A DNA stretch of 23,481 bases from DASUPK01 sp036520315 (GTDB lineage: Bacteria > Actinomycetota > Thermoleophilia > Solirubrobacterales > 70-9). The stretch covers positions 1-23,481 of the forward strand of contig DATDJZ010000126.1 in the NCBI GenBank assembly GCA_036520315.1, given 5' to 3'. Within the stretch, counting starts at the first letter, position 1. Each line of letters opens with the position of its first letter. Shown piece by piece: positions 7,521 through 14,201 of this stretch. The position numbers and the translations under genes were made by a program. The notes under the pieces are model-generated. The model did not search any database and was not told the origin of the DNA. It saw only the letters and a list, made by a program, of their open reading frames with translations.

Positions 7521-7551
7521 GATCGTCTGCCAGCGGGTACGGGCATGGGTG

Positions 7552-7989
7552 ATGAAGAGCCGTGTCAACGCGCTTGGCTGCCTGGCGTTCGCCCTCATCG
7601 CGGTGGCGATTGCCGCCGGCTGCGGCGGCGCTGGTTCGGACACCGTCGAGCAGCAGACGGCCACCGCCGGCGCGCCGGAGGCACCGCACGCGGCGCAGCC
7701 TCTCTCTCCCGCCGAGACCCACGGACGCGACCTCTTCGTTCAGCACTGCGGCTCTTGCCACACGTTCGAGGCGGCCGGGACGGTGGGTCAGATCGGCCCC
7801 AACCTCGGGGACATCGCCGTCAACGAGGCGGACGTCCTGCACGCGATCAGAACCGGGGGCGGCCGCCATGCCAAGGGCCAGGAGACGGGGCCGAGCGGCA
7901 ACATGCCGCGCAACCTGGTCAGCGGCCAGAACGCGCAGGACGTCGCGGCGTTCGTCGCGGCTAACGCCAGCGGCAGCTCTACGCCCTAA
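7552..7989 (+). CDS. Lipoprotein cytochrome c
   Basis: The 145-residue product starts with a lipoprotein signal (hydrophobic core LAFALIAVAIAAG, lipidated C24), then a disordered Ala/Pro-rich linker and a single class I cytochrome c domain: haem motif CGSCH at 66-70 and the distal Met in SGNMPRNL (M118). It would be anchored on the outer face of the membrane and carry electrons, for example to a terminal oxidase. The ATG at 7552 is preceded by an in-frame GTG (7549); either is possible and no strong ribosome site is visible. The gene diverges from the histidine kinase, with which it must share the 45-base start region, and its stop TAA directly abuts the convergent stop of the ETF:quinone oxidoreductase gene. 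Confidence 0.9.
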   Translation: MKSRVNALGCLAFALIAVAIAAGCGGAGSDTVEQQTATAGAPEAPHAAQPLSPAETHGRDLFVQHCGSCHTFEAAGTVGQIGPNLGDIAVNEADVLHAIRTGGGRHAKGQETGPSGNMPRNLVSGQNAQDVAAFVAANASGSSTP

Positions 7990-9687
7990 TCAGACTTCGG
8001 TGTAGAGAGGGCCGTCGCCACCCTCCGGCAACGTCAGACGACCGCCCTTCGCGGTGATCGCCCCGCACTGCACGCAGTTGGAGGGCGTCACGTGGATGTC
8101 GACGGTCTCCGATCCGGACTCAAGCTGCTCGTCGGGGATCTCGTAGACCTGCGCCGGGCACATCGAGACCCAGGTCTGCGCGAGCTCGCGCGGCACCTTC
8201 TCCTGGATCCGGATGTGGTTGGGCGCGTCGTCGCGGGTGGCGTTGCCCGAGAGGAAGACCGAGTTGAGCTTGTCGAAGATGTACTTGTTGTCTGGCTTCG
8301 GGTACTTCTTCGCCGCCCCCTCCGTCTCCACCGGCACCTCCGCGTCGGGCTCGTTCTTCCAGTGCCCGCCGGGGAAGGCTCCCTTGGTGGCGACCATCAG
8401 GCTGCCCATGACGCCGCCGAAGATCAGGCCCTTCGAGAGCGGCTGGCGCATGTTCCGCGACTGCCAGAGGTCCTTCTCGATCAGCGAGTCCTTGACCTTG
8501 CGCTCGTAGCTCTCGAAGTTGACCGAGTCCTGCTTGAGCGACTCGACGATCGCCTCGGCGGCGTACATGCCGGCGTGCATCGCGTAGTGGATGCCCTTCA
8601 GGGTCGGGATGTTGACCATTCCGGCGGCGTCGCCGCAGATCACCATGCCGGGGCTGGAGAGCCGCTTCGGCATCGACCAGTAGCCGCCGGAGGGAATCGT
8701 CTTCGCTCCCCAGGCGACCCGCTTGCCGCCCTCGAGGATCTTCTTGACGAACGGGTGCGTCTTCAGCTCCTGGAGGGCGTCGTGGGTCGAGAAGGTGGCA
8801 TCGCTCGTGTCGAGGCCGACGACCAGGCCGAGGGCAACCTTGTCCTCGCCCATGGGGTAGATGAAGCTGCCCCCCGCCTCCTTGTACTTCGGCCGCCAGC
8901 GAAGCGGCCAGCCCAGGGTGTGGATGACTCGGTCGAGCGGCTTCTCCACCTCCCAGACCTCCTTGACCCCGAGCTCCCAGCGCTGGGGGTCGGGGCCCTG
9001 CAGGTCGAAGTACTCGAGCGCGGCGCCGGTCAGATGCCCCAAGGTTCCCTCCGCGAGGACCGTCGCCTTGGCGACCAGGTCAGATCCCGGCTCGAAGTTG
9101 GAGAGCTCCTCCCCATCCTTGCCGCGGCCCTTGTCCCCCGAGCGAACCCCCCGGACGATCCGGTCCTCGACCAACAGCTTGTCGGCCGCGGTCTCGCTGA
9201 GGATGTAGACGCCCGCCTCCTCCGCCTTCTCGCCGAGGAAGCGGCCAAGCTTGGCGATCGAGGTGACGTAGTTGCCGTGGTTCCGGAAGTTCGGCGGCAT
9301 CGGCTTGAGCGGCACCGCCAGCTTCGAGGTGAGGAAATAGACCGCGTCCTTGGTGACCTCCTGGAAGACGGGCCACTCCGAGGGTTCGAGGTCCGGGAAC
9401 AGCTCCTGCATCGCCGAGGGCTTCATGTTCGCCCCCGACAGCAGGTGCGCCCCGGTCGACTTGCCCTTCTCGACCACGGCCACCGGGACCTCGCCGAGCT
9501 TCTCGGTGAGCTCCGGCTCGTTCTCCAGCAGCTGCATCAGCTTGATCGCGCAGGCGAGGCCGGCGGGACCCCCGCCGACGATCGCTACGCCCACCTCGAT
9601 CCGCTCCTCCTCGGGATCGGTGATGCCGGTGATGAACTCCTCTGCCGGCTTGACCGGCGGCGGGAACTCGAGCGGCTCGACGGCCAC
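7990..9687 (-). CDS. Electron-transfer flavoprotein:quinone oxidoreductase
   Basis: This 565-residue protein has the FAD-binding VGGGPAGLACAIKLMQ near residue 35, the internal GTLGHLTGAALEYF and DAAGMVNIPTLKGIHYAMHAG blocks and a C-terminal ferredoxin-like region (MCPAQVYE, NCVQCGAITAKGG). It takes electrons from reduced ETF and passes them to membrane quinone, linking acyl-CoA dehydrogenases to respiration. The usual 4Fe-4S ligands are four cysteines; here C510, C538 and C541 are present but the fourth position is Ile544. The GTG start (9685-9687) follows GGAAAGG at some distance, partly inside a predicted hairpin. It is the last gene of the etfB-etfA-ETF:QO set, 89 bases after etfA. Family call is firm; the cluster type is uncertain. 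Confidence 0.95.
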   Translation of the reverse strand: MAVEPLEFPPPVKPAEEFITGITDPEEERIEVGVAIVGGGPAGLACAIKLMQLLENEPELTEKLGEVPVAVVEKGKSTGAHLLSGANMKPSAMQELFPDLEPSEWPVFQEVTKDAVYFLTSKLAVPLKPMPPNFRNHGNYVTSIAKLGRFLGEKAEEAGVYILSETAADKLLVEDRIVRGVRSGDKGRGKDGEELSNFEPGSDLVAKATVLAEGTLGHLTGAALEYFDLQGPDPQRWELGVKEVWEVEKPLDRVIHTLGWPLRWRPKYKEAGGSFIYPMGEDKVALGLVVGLDTSDATFSTHDALQELKTHPFVKKILEGGKRVAWGAKTIPSGGYWSMPKRLSSPGMVICGDAAGMVNIPTLKGIHYAMHAGMYAAEAIVESLKQDSVNFESYERKVKDSLIEKDLWQSRNMRQPLSKGLIFGGVMGSLMVATKGAFPGGHWKNEPDAEVPVETEGAAKKYPKPDNKYIFDKLNSVFLSGNATRDDAPNHIRIQEKVPRELAQTWVSMCPAQVYEIPDEQLESGSETVDIHVTPSNCVQCGAITAKGGRLTLPEGGDGPLYTEV

Positions 9688-9693
9688 TTAGAA

Positions 9694-9772
9694 GCCCGGC
9701 CTTTCCGGCATGTGCGCGCGGGGACGCGGGCTTGCACGCGTCATCCGTGCGTGCAGGCTGGGGAGGCCGGGC
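9694..9772 (-). repeat. Nested inverted repeats between etfA and ETF:QO
   Basis: Outer arms GCCCGGCCT (9694-9702) and AGGCCGGGC (9764-9772) are perfectly complementary over 9 bases. An inner pair TGCACGC (9733-9739) and GCGTGCA (9749-9755) can extend by one G-U and one G-C pair. In the mRNA the outer stem would partly cover the GGAAAGG that precedes the GTG of the oxidoreductase gene. No U-run follows, so it is not an obvious terminator; partial attenuation, RNA processing or control of translation are possible. Confidence 0.55.
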
Positions 9773-9776
9773 ACCT

Positions 9777-10748
9777 CTAACCCTTCTTGGCCTTGATCGC
9801 CTCGGTCAGCTTGGGGACGATCTTGTGCAGATCGCCCACCACTCCGAGGTCCGAGAACTCGAAGATCGGGGCGTTCTGATCCTTGTTGATGGCAAGGATG
9901 TTCTCCGAGTTCTGCATGCCGACCTTGTGCTGGATCGCCCCGGAGATCCCGAGCGCCAGATAGAGGTTCGGCGCCACGGTCTTTCCGGTCTGACCGATCT
10001 GCGCGGCGTAGGGGTACCAACCCGCGTCGACCACCGCGCGGGTGGCCGCCACGGCGCCGCCCATCGACTCGGCGAGCTGCTCGGCGAGCTCGAAGTTCTC
10101 CTTCTTGCCGAGCCCGCGGCCGCCGCCGACCAGGACGTTCGCGTCCTCGATGTTGACGTCGGCCCCGCGCTGCTCGCCGCGCGTGACCATCTTCGCCTTG
10201 GTCGACCAGGACGACAGCTCGACTTGGACGTCTTCGACTTCGGCCGTCCCGTCGCCCTCGTTGGTATCGAAGGCGTTCAGGCGCGCGATGATGATCCCGG
10301 GCTCCTCGACGTAGCCGACGTCGGCGATCTGCGAGTCCTGCAGGATCGGCCGCTCGGCGACGAGCTTGCCGTCCTGGACGTTCACCTGGGTGACCTCCAT
10401 CGTCACCCCGGCGTTCAGGCGTGCCGTGAGGCCGGCGCCGATCTCGAAGCCGAGCAGGCCGCCGCCGAAGAGGGCGTAGGAGAAGTCGTTGTCGGACATC
10501 ACCTTCGCCATCACGTCGACGATCGGCTGGGCCAGGCCCTCGGGTGCCTCCTTGGCGCGGTAGACCTTGCTCACGCCGTACTTGCCGAGCGCGGCGGCCG
10601 CATCGTCGGAGACGTCGCCGACGACGACCGCGGCGGCCTCGGTGCCCAGCTCGCCGGCGAGCTTCGAGGCCTCCGAGAGCGCGCCGAGAGAGTTCTTGTT
10701 GAAGTCGCCCTCGTCGTCGTGGAGGGCATAGACCAGGATCCCCGCCAT
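9777..10748 (-). CDS. etfA: Electron-transfer flavoprotein alpha subunit
   Basis: The 323-residue protein has the N-terminal ETF domain (ALSEASKLAGELG, VVVGDVSDDAAAALGKYG) and the C-terminal FAD domain with GGGRGLGKKENFELAEQLAE, the WYPYAAQIGQTGKTVAPNLY loop, GISGAIQHKVGM and AINKDQNAPIFEFSDLGVVGD. All are standard FixB/EtfA features, including the SGAIQH FAD contact. With EtfB it forms the heterodimer that collects electrons from several acyl-CoA dehydrogenases. Its ATG immediately follows the etfB stop (TAGATG), with a purine-rich AAAGGAAG upstream as ribosome site. Coupled translation should keep the two subunits equal. Confidence 0.98.
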   Translation of the reverse strand: MAGILVYALHDDEGDFNKNSLGALSEASKLAGELGTEAAAVVVGDVSDDAAAALGKYGVSKVYRAKEAPEGLAQPIVDVMAKVMSDNDFSYALFGGGLLGFEIGAGLTARLNAGVTMEVTQVNVQDGKLVAERPILQDSQIADVGYVEEPGIIIARLNAFDTNEGDGTAEVEDVQVELSSWSTKAKMVTRGEQRGADVNIEDANVLVGGGRGLGKKENFELAEQLAESMGGAVAATRAVVDAGWYPYAAQIGQTGKTVAPNLYLALGISGAIQHKVGMQNSENILAINKDQNAPIFEFSDLGVVGDLHKIVPKLTEAIKAKKG

Positions 10749-11537
10749 CTAGATCAGCTTCCTTTCCTCGAGCCAGGCGACGATCTTCTCGACCGTCTCG
10801 TTCGTGTCCTCGTCCTCGATGATCTCGCCTGCCTCCTTCTGGGGAGGCGGCTTCAGCTCGAGGACCGCGGTGCGAGAGCCGCTCTCGCCCACCCGATCGC
10901 CCTCGATGCCGACGTCGCCGATCGCCTTGGTGTCGAGCGGCTTCTTCTTGGCGCCCATGATCGCCTTCAGGCTCGGGTAGCGCGGCTCGTTGATCGCGTC
11001 GCCGACGCTGATCACGGCCGGCAGCTCCACCTCGACGGTGTCGTAGCCGTACTCGGCTTGGCGCTCGCAGGTGAGCTTGCCGTCGGCGACGTCCATCTTG
11101 ATCACCTGCGTCAGCGAGGGCATCTTCAGGTGGTCCGCCACGACGGCGCCGATCGTGTAGCACTCCCCGTCATCGGACTGCTGGCCAAGCAACACCAGAT
11201 CCGGGCTCTCGGCCTCCAGCACCTTGGCCAGCGCGTAGCCGGTCGCACAGACGTCGGAGCCGGTCAGCGCGTCGTCGGTGAGGTGGACAGAGCGGTCGGC
11301 GCCCAGGGCGACGGCCTTGTGGAGGGCGCGCACCGCGCTCTCCGGGCCCATCGTCACGGCGACGATCTCCTCGACCTCGGCGCCGCCCTCCTTGACCTGC
11401 ATGGCGGCCTCGAGGGCGTGGGTGTCGAAGGGGTTGAGGTTCTTCTCGCCTGAGCGGTCCAGGCGCTTGGTCTCCGGGTCGATCCGCTTGGTGACGGCGG
11501 CGTCCGGGACCTCTTTGACGAGCACTGCGATCTTCAA
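10749..11537 (-). CDS. etfB: Electron-transfer flavoprotein beta subunit
   Basis: The 262-residue product starts MKIAVLVKEVPDA and contains NPFDTHALEAAMQVKE, VTMGPESAVRALHKAVALGADRSVHL, the LLGQQSDDGE adenine-nucleotide contact and a CERQAEYGYDTVEVELPAVISV block, as in FixA/EtfB proteins. It binds AMP and holds the partner alpha subunit. Translation starts at TTG (11535-11537), which is well supported by AGGAGG 7 bases upstream (11545-11550). It is the first gene of the ETF operon; a TAACAT -10 box and a FadR-like palindrome lie upstream. Confidence 0.98.
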   Translation of the reverse strand: MKIAVLVKEVPDAAVTKRIDPETKRLDRSGEKNLNPFDTHALEAAMQVKEGGAEVEEIVAVTMGPESAVRALHKAVALGADRSVHLTDDALTGSDVCATGYALAKVLEAESPDLVLLGQQSDDGECYTIGAVVADHLKMPSLTQVIKMDVADGKLTCERQAEYGYDTVEVELPAVISVGDAINEPRYPSLKAIMGAKKKPLDTKAIGDVGIEGDRVGESGSRTAVLELKPPPQKEAGEIIEDEDTNETVEKIVAWLEERKLI

Positions 11538-11582
11538 GTTGGGTCCTCCTCAGACAACGGAGTAAGACTCGTGCGGCGCGGG

Positions 11583-11622
11583 ATGTTAGCGAGTTCGGCT
11601 GGCTGACTGACCAGTCAATCAG
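11583..11622 (-). promoter_or_regulatory. etf promoter with FadR-like palindromic operator
   Basis: The palindrome TGACTGACCAGTCAATCA (11604-11621) matches its reverse complement at 16 of 18 positions and gains a C-G pair at each end. A minus-strand -10 box TAACAT lies at 11588-11583; the -35 position 17 bases upstream falls inside the palindrome, so a bound protein would block polymerase. The skeleton TGA-n-TGA-C-n-A-n-TCA-n-TCA is the same as the Bacillus subtilis FadR box, whose TetR-type repressor controls beta-oxidation genes and releases DNA on binding long-chain acyl-CoA. Control of etfB by a similar regulator is inference. Confidence 0.7.
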
Positions 11623-11668
11623 GCGTCATACCCAGGCAGGGCCGGCTCCGAAACCCGGTTCCTACGCG

Positions 11669-12340
11669 TCAGCTGGTGAAGTGGGCGACCAGCGGCTCGC
11701 CGCCCGCGCCGGGGAGTAGGCGCAGCACCGAGACGCTGTGCGGGTCCACCGGGATTCCCCCGCCCGAGCTGCCCGAGAGGTCGAGGTGGAACCAGTTCAG
11801 CGGCACCTGCCGGCCGTCGTCCATGACCAGCTGGGCGCTCCGCAGGTCGGCGCGGTGCCGGGGGTCGACGGTGATCAGCAGCCAGTTGGGGGCTCCCTGG
11901 TAGCTGAAGACAGTGCCCGCGAACGACCGGCCGCCGTAGAGGGAGTAGGCCTCGAACTGCTTGCCGTGCGCCTTCTCAAGAGTGCCCTCGTAGCTCCGAC
12001 CCTTCTGTACGTCGTTCCAGACGATCCCGAGGGTGATCGCCACAGCCGCCAGTGCGGTCGCCGCCGGCGCCAGCACGAGCGCCAGGCGACGGCGACGGCG
12101 GCGCTTGGGCGGCGCCGGAAGCACGTCGCTCAGTACCTTGGACTCGAATCCGACGGGGGGCTCGCGGTGCGGGGCGAGCAGGAACAGCTCATCGGCCACC
12201 TCGGACAGGTCATCGACCCTCCGCCGGCAGTCCTGACAGTCCGCGAGGTGCTCGAGGGCGCGGCCGCGCTCCTTGCCCTCGACGATGCCGAGCGCCAGCT
12301 CCGGTGCCAGCTCTCGAATTTCCTCACAGCGGGGATCCAT
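11669..12340 (-). CDS. Zinc-finger anti-sigma factor, RskA-like
   Basis: The 223-residue protein has a cytoplasmic ZAS-type motif H31-x3-C35-x2-C38 (LEHLADCQDCRRRV), a basic run KRRRRRR, one membrane helix (about residues 87-105, LALVLAPAATALAAVAITLG) and an extracytoplasmic beta-rich domain (YEGTLEKAHGKQFEAYSLYGG, WLLITVDPRHRADLRSAQLV), the layout of RskA-type anti-sigma factors. It should hold the upstream ECF sigma factor at the membrane until a signal triggers release, usually by proteolysis. The ATG at 12338-12340 shares one base with the sigma stop (TGATG), so the pair is co-translated; GAGGTGGGGGAG supplies the ribosome site. A GTG three bases upstream is a less likely start. Confidence 0.9.
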   Translation of the reverse strand: MDPRCEEIRELAPELALGIVEGKERGRALEHLADCQDCRRRVDDLSEVADELFLLAPHREPPVGFESKVLSDVLPAPPKRRRRRRLALVLAPAATALAAVAITLGIVWNDVQKGRSYEGTLEKAHGKQFEAYSLYGGRSFAGTVFSYQGAPNWLLITVDPRHRADLRSAQLVMDDGRQVPLNWFHLDLSGSSGGGIPVDPHSVSVLRLLPGAGGEPLVAHFTS

Positions 12341-12891
12341 CACTCCCCCACCTCGAGCTGGTCGCGGAGCTTGAGCATCGCTGTCCGAATCCTTGTCTTC
12401 ACGGTCCCGAGCGGCACGTCGTCGAGATCGCTGATCTCACGCGCGGTCCGGCCCATGTAGGCGGCCAGGACCAGTGCCCGCCGCTGGTCGTCGGGCAGCT
12501 CGGTGATCGCCGAGCGCAGCTGATCGCGCTCATCCGGCTGGAGGTCCCTCTCGTCCACGGCCGGCTCCTGCGAGGCGAGCGAGACTTCGGCCGCGATCAC
12601 GTCCGGGTCCACCGGATCCAGACGCCGCATCCGGGTCACATCGATCGCCAGGTTGCGGGCGATCGAGAGCATCCACGTCGACACGCGGCCCCTGCGTGCG
12701 TCGTAATTGCCCGCGTGGCGGAAGACCCGCGCGAAGGTCTCCTGCGCGACCTCCTCCGCGATCGCGGGCTGGCGGACGATCGTCAGCGCCAGGCCGTAGA
12801 CGCGCCCCTGGAAGCGCCGTACGAACGCCGCCGCCGTGCCCGGGTCGCCGGTCGCGAAGCCGGCGAGAAGAGCCTCATCGGAAGGGTCCAC
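12340..12891 (-). CDS. ECF sigma factor
   Basis: From the GTG at 12889-12891 the protein has 183 residues: region 2 (about residues 8-80, FVRRFQGRVYGLALTIV, EEVAQETFARVFRH, STWMLSIARNLAIDVTR) and region 4 (about 118-172, LPDDQRRALVLAAYMGRTAREI and PLGTVKTRIRTAMLKLR), with no further domain. The open frame extends to 12942, but the promoter motif CAATC-N17-CGTAC lies at 12927-12901 inside that extension, so the shorter form is favoured. The same motif points the other way towards the lipoprotein gene at 13012, suggesting that the factor drives both its own operon and that gene. It overlaps the anti-sigma gene by one base. Confidence 0.93.
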   Translation of the reverse strand: MDPSDEALLAGFATGDPGTAAAFVRRFQGRVYGLALTIVRQPAIAEEVAQETFARVFRHAGNYDARRGRVSTWMLSIARNLAIDVTRMRRLDPVDPDVIAAEVSLASQEPAVDERDLQPDERDQLRSAITELPDDQRRALVLAAYMGRTAREISDLDDVPLGTVKTRIRTAMLKLRDQLEVGE

Positions 12892-12900
12892 ATCATGAAT

Positions 12901-12927
12901 GTACGGCCCACGGACCCCCACGGATTG
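12901..12927 (-). promoter_or_regulatory. Predicted ECF promoter of the sigma/anti-sigma operon
   Basis: On the minus strand CAATC (12927-12923), a 17-base spacer and CGTAC (12905-12901) match exactly the divergent promoter at 12944-12970. The expected transcription start, 6-7 bases after the -10, is within about 4 bases of the GTG at 12891, so this mRNA would be almost leaderless. Confidence 0.68.
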
Positions 12928-12943
12928 CACGGGCCTCGTCACC

Positions 12944-12970
12944 CAATCTTCCTGGACGGCGGCGACGTAC
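12944..12970 (+). promoter_or_regulatory. Predicted ECF promoter of the lipoprotein gene
   Basis: CAATC (12944-12948), a 17-base spacer and CGTAC (12966-12970). The motif is identical in both boxes and spacing to the one facing the sigma gene. Transcription would start near 12977, giving a leader of about 35 bases that contains AAGGA (13001-13005) before the ATG at 13012. Confidence 0.7.
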
Positions 12971-13011
12971 TACTGGCCAGATTGGGGCCGACACGAAGCA
13001 AAGGATCCGAG

Positions 13012-13602
13012 ATGAATCACAGACACGCACCTCTCCTCACCATCGCAGTGGTAGCGCTGGCCGCCATCGGCCTGGCCGCGTGCGGGAGCAGCGACAACAG
13101 CGACAACTCGAGCCCGGGCTCGGCCGGCGGAATGCCGACCGGCGCCGGCGCCCAGACCGTCGCGACAAAGTCGATCTCGGGCGTGAGCGACGCGCTCGTG
13201 GACTCGACCGGCAAGGTCCTCTACACCAACGACATGGACACCGCCTCGAAGATCGCCTGCACCGGTCAGTGCCTGACCGAATGGGTCCCGCTGGCCGCGC
13301 CGAGCGGAGGACAGCCCAGCTCCGATGACTCCGCCGTGCAGGCCAAGCTCGCCACCGTCAAGCGTCCCGACGGCTCCAGCCAAGTGACTCTCGGCGGCAT
13401 GCCCCTCTACACATTCGTCGAGGACTCCCCCGGACAGGCGACCGGCAACGGCTTTGCGGACAGCTTCGGAGGGACGAACTTCGTCTGGACCGCGGCCACT
13501 TCGTCCGGCAAGGCCGCTCCGTCGTCGACGACGACCACAGGCACGTCCACCGGCGGCTCGTCCGGCGGAGGCGGCGGCGCCTACGGTGGCGGGGGCTACT
13601 AG
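13012..13602 (+). CDS. Secreted-repeat lipoprotein (COG4315-like)
   Basis: The 196-residue protein carries a lipoprotein signal (core LLTIAVVALAAIGLAAC, C24 lipidated), a Ser/Asn/Gly linker and two copies of a repeat of the kind LVDSTGKVLYTNDMD...CTGQCLTEWVPL and LGGMPLYTFVEDSPGQATG...FVWTA, which identifies the secreted-repeat (COG4315) group of unknown function. The single CTGQC-x-x-x-W motif is in the first repeat. The tail is Thr/Ser- then Gly-rich and probably disordered or wall-spanning. AAGGA at 13001-13005 supports the ATG. The gene diverges from the ECF sigma factor and shares its promoter motif, so it is probably a target, perhaps an envelope-stress or redox-linked surface protein (inference). 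Confidence 0.87.
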   Translation: MNHRHAPLLTIAVVALAAIGLAACGSSDNSDNSSPGSAGGMPTGAGAQTVATKSISGVSDALVDSTGKVLYTNDMDTASKIACTGQCLTEWVPLAAPSGGQPSSDDSAVQAKLATVKRPDGSSQVTLGGMPLYTFVEDSPGQATGNGFADSFGGTNFVWTAATSSGKAAPSSTTTTGTSTGGSSGGGGGAYGGGGY

Positions 13603-13611
13603 AAGCGGGAG

Positions 13612-14043
13612 CTAGCTGGCCGCGGAGGCCTCTTCTCGCCCGGCTACCGCCCGCCTGACGAACTCCACGATCTCGTCGGTGGGCGCGCCGGGCGTGAACA
13701 CCTCCGCCACGCCGAGCTTCTTGAGCTCGGGGATGTCGTCGGCGGGGATCGTGCCCCCGACGGTGACCACCACATCGCTCGCCCCCTCCTCCGACAGCAA
13801 CTCCACCACCCTCGGGACGAGGGTCATGTGGGCGCCGGAGAGGATCGAAAGCCCGACCGCGTCGGCGTCCTCCTGGATCGCCGTCTCGGCGATCTGCTCC
13901 GGAGTCTGGTGCAGGCCGGTGTAGATCACCTCCATGCCCGCGTCCCGCAGGGCGCGGGCGATGATCTTCGCTCCGCGGTCGTGCCCGTCGAGTCCGGGCT
14001 TGGCGACCACGATCCTGATTTTTCTGGCGGACTCGGTAGGCAC
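13612..14043 (-). CDS. icmB: Acyl-CoA mutase small subunit, B12-binding (probable isobutyryl-CoA mutase)
   Basis: From the GTG at 14041-14043 the product has 143 residues and is a stand-alone cobalamin-binding domain: KPGLDGHDRGAK with the cobalt-ligating H21 (DxHxxG), GLSILSGAHMTL (SxL) and VTVGGTIPADD (GG). The open frame runs further to 14169, but the extra residues resemble nothing and the family starts near here. No good ribosome site precedes the GTG. It must pair with the large subunit at 14451-16109; a split two-subunit form is typical of isobutyryl- and 2-hydroxyisobutyryl-CoA mutases. The large subunit's pocket residues point to isobutyryl-CoA. Unusually, a small plus-strand gene separates the two subunit genes, so each has its own promoter. 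Confidence 0.9.
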   Translation of the reverse strand: MPTESARKIRIVVAKPGLDGHDRGAKIIARALRDAGMEVIYTGLHQTPEQIAETAIQEDADAVGLSILSGAHMTLVPRVVELLSEEGASDVVVTVGGTIPADDIPELKKLGVAEVFTPGAPTDEIVEFVRRAVAGREEASAAS

Positions 14044-14082
14044 TATTCGGTCACGTGGTTGCTCGAGTAGCGAGTTAACCGT

Positions 14083-14111
14083 AATCGAACAGGAAGTTTC
14101 TACGGTTTCAA
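14083..14111 (-). promoter_or_regulatory. Possible icmB promoter
   Basis: On the minus strand TTGAAA (14111-14106), a 17-base spacer and TCGATT (14088-14083). It lies in the most A+T-rich stretch of the window (about 14060-14150), which also has to hold the promoter of the divergent small gene at 14202. The -10 is a poor match, so this is tentative. Confidence 0.35.
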
Positions 14112-14150
14112 GAACTGAAGGCCAGTACGAGAATGAGTAGTGCATAGGAG

Positions 14151-14194
14151 ATGGGAGGGCGCGCCGCATGGCGCGACCTGATTAGTTCAGGAGG
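14151..14194 (+). repeat. Hairpin-GGAGG element, copy 2 (leader of small gene)
   Basis: GGG (14157-14159) and CGCGCC (14160-14165) pair with GGCGCG (14170-14175) and CCT (14177-14179) around loop GCAT, with one bulged A: nine pairs. Relative to copy 1 the stem is kept, the loop differs, and one outer pair changes from G-C to G-U. GGAGG (14190-14194) is at the same offset as in copy 1 and here lies 7 bases before the GTG of the small gene. Mismatches between copies show no third-codon-position bias, so the constraint looks like RNA or DNA rather than protein. Confidence 0.65.
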
Positions 14195-14201
14195 CATTGC
14201 G

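Noticed and set aside
9732..11453. Long plus-strand frame across the etf genes
   Set aside because: Antisense to etfA and etfB, which have clear family sequence and a ribosome site; the Arg/Asp/Leu-rich translation is typical of a mirror frame.
12892..12942. 17-codon N-terminal extension of the ECF sigma factor
   Set aside because: The CAATC-N17-CGTAC promoter lies inside it, so it would not be transcribed from that promoter; sigma region 2 begins well after the GTG at 12891.
14044..14169. 42-codon N-terminal extension of the B12-binding subunit, and a cobalamin riboswitch before it
   Set aside because: The extension does not resemble the family, which starts near the chosen GTG. The region between the gene and its neighbour is too short and lacks the B12-box blocks I know.
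14151..14201. Translation from ATG 14151 giving MGGRAAWRD..., similar to MRGRAARRD... at 5945
   Set aside because: The similarity follows from the shared hairpin DNA. Base differences are not biased to third codon positions, AGGAG touches the ATG with no spacing, and copy 1 leads into a non-protein frame.
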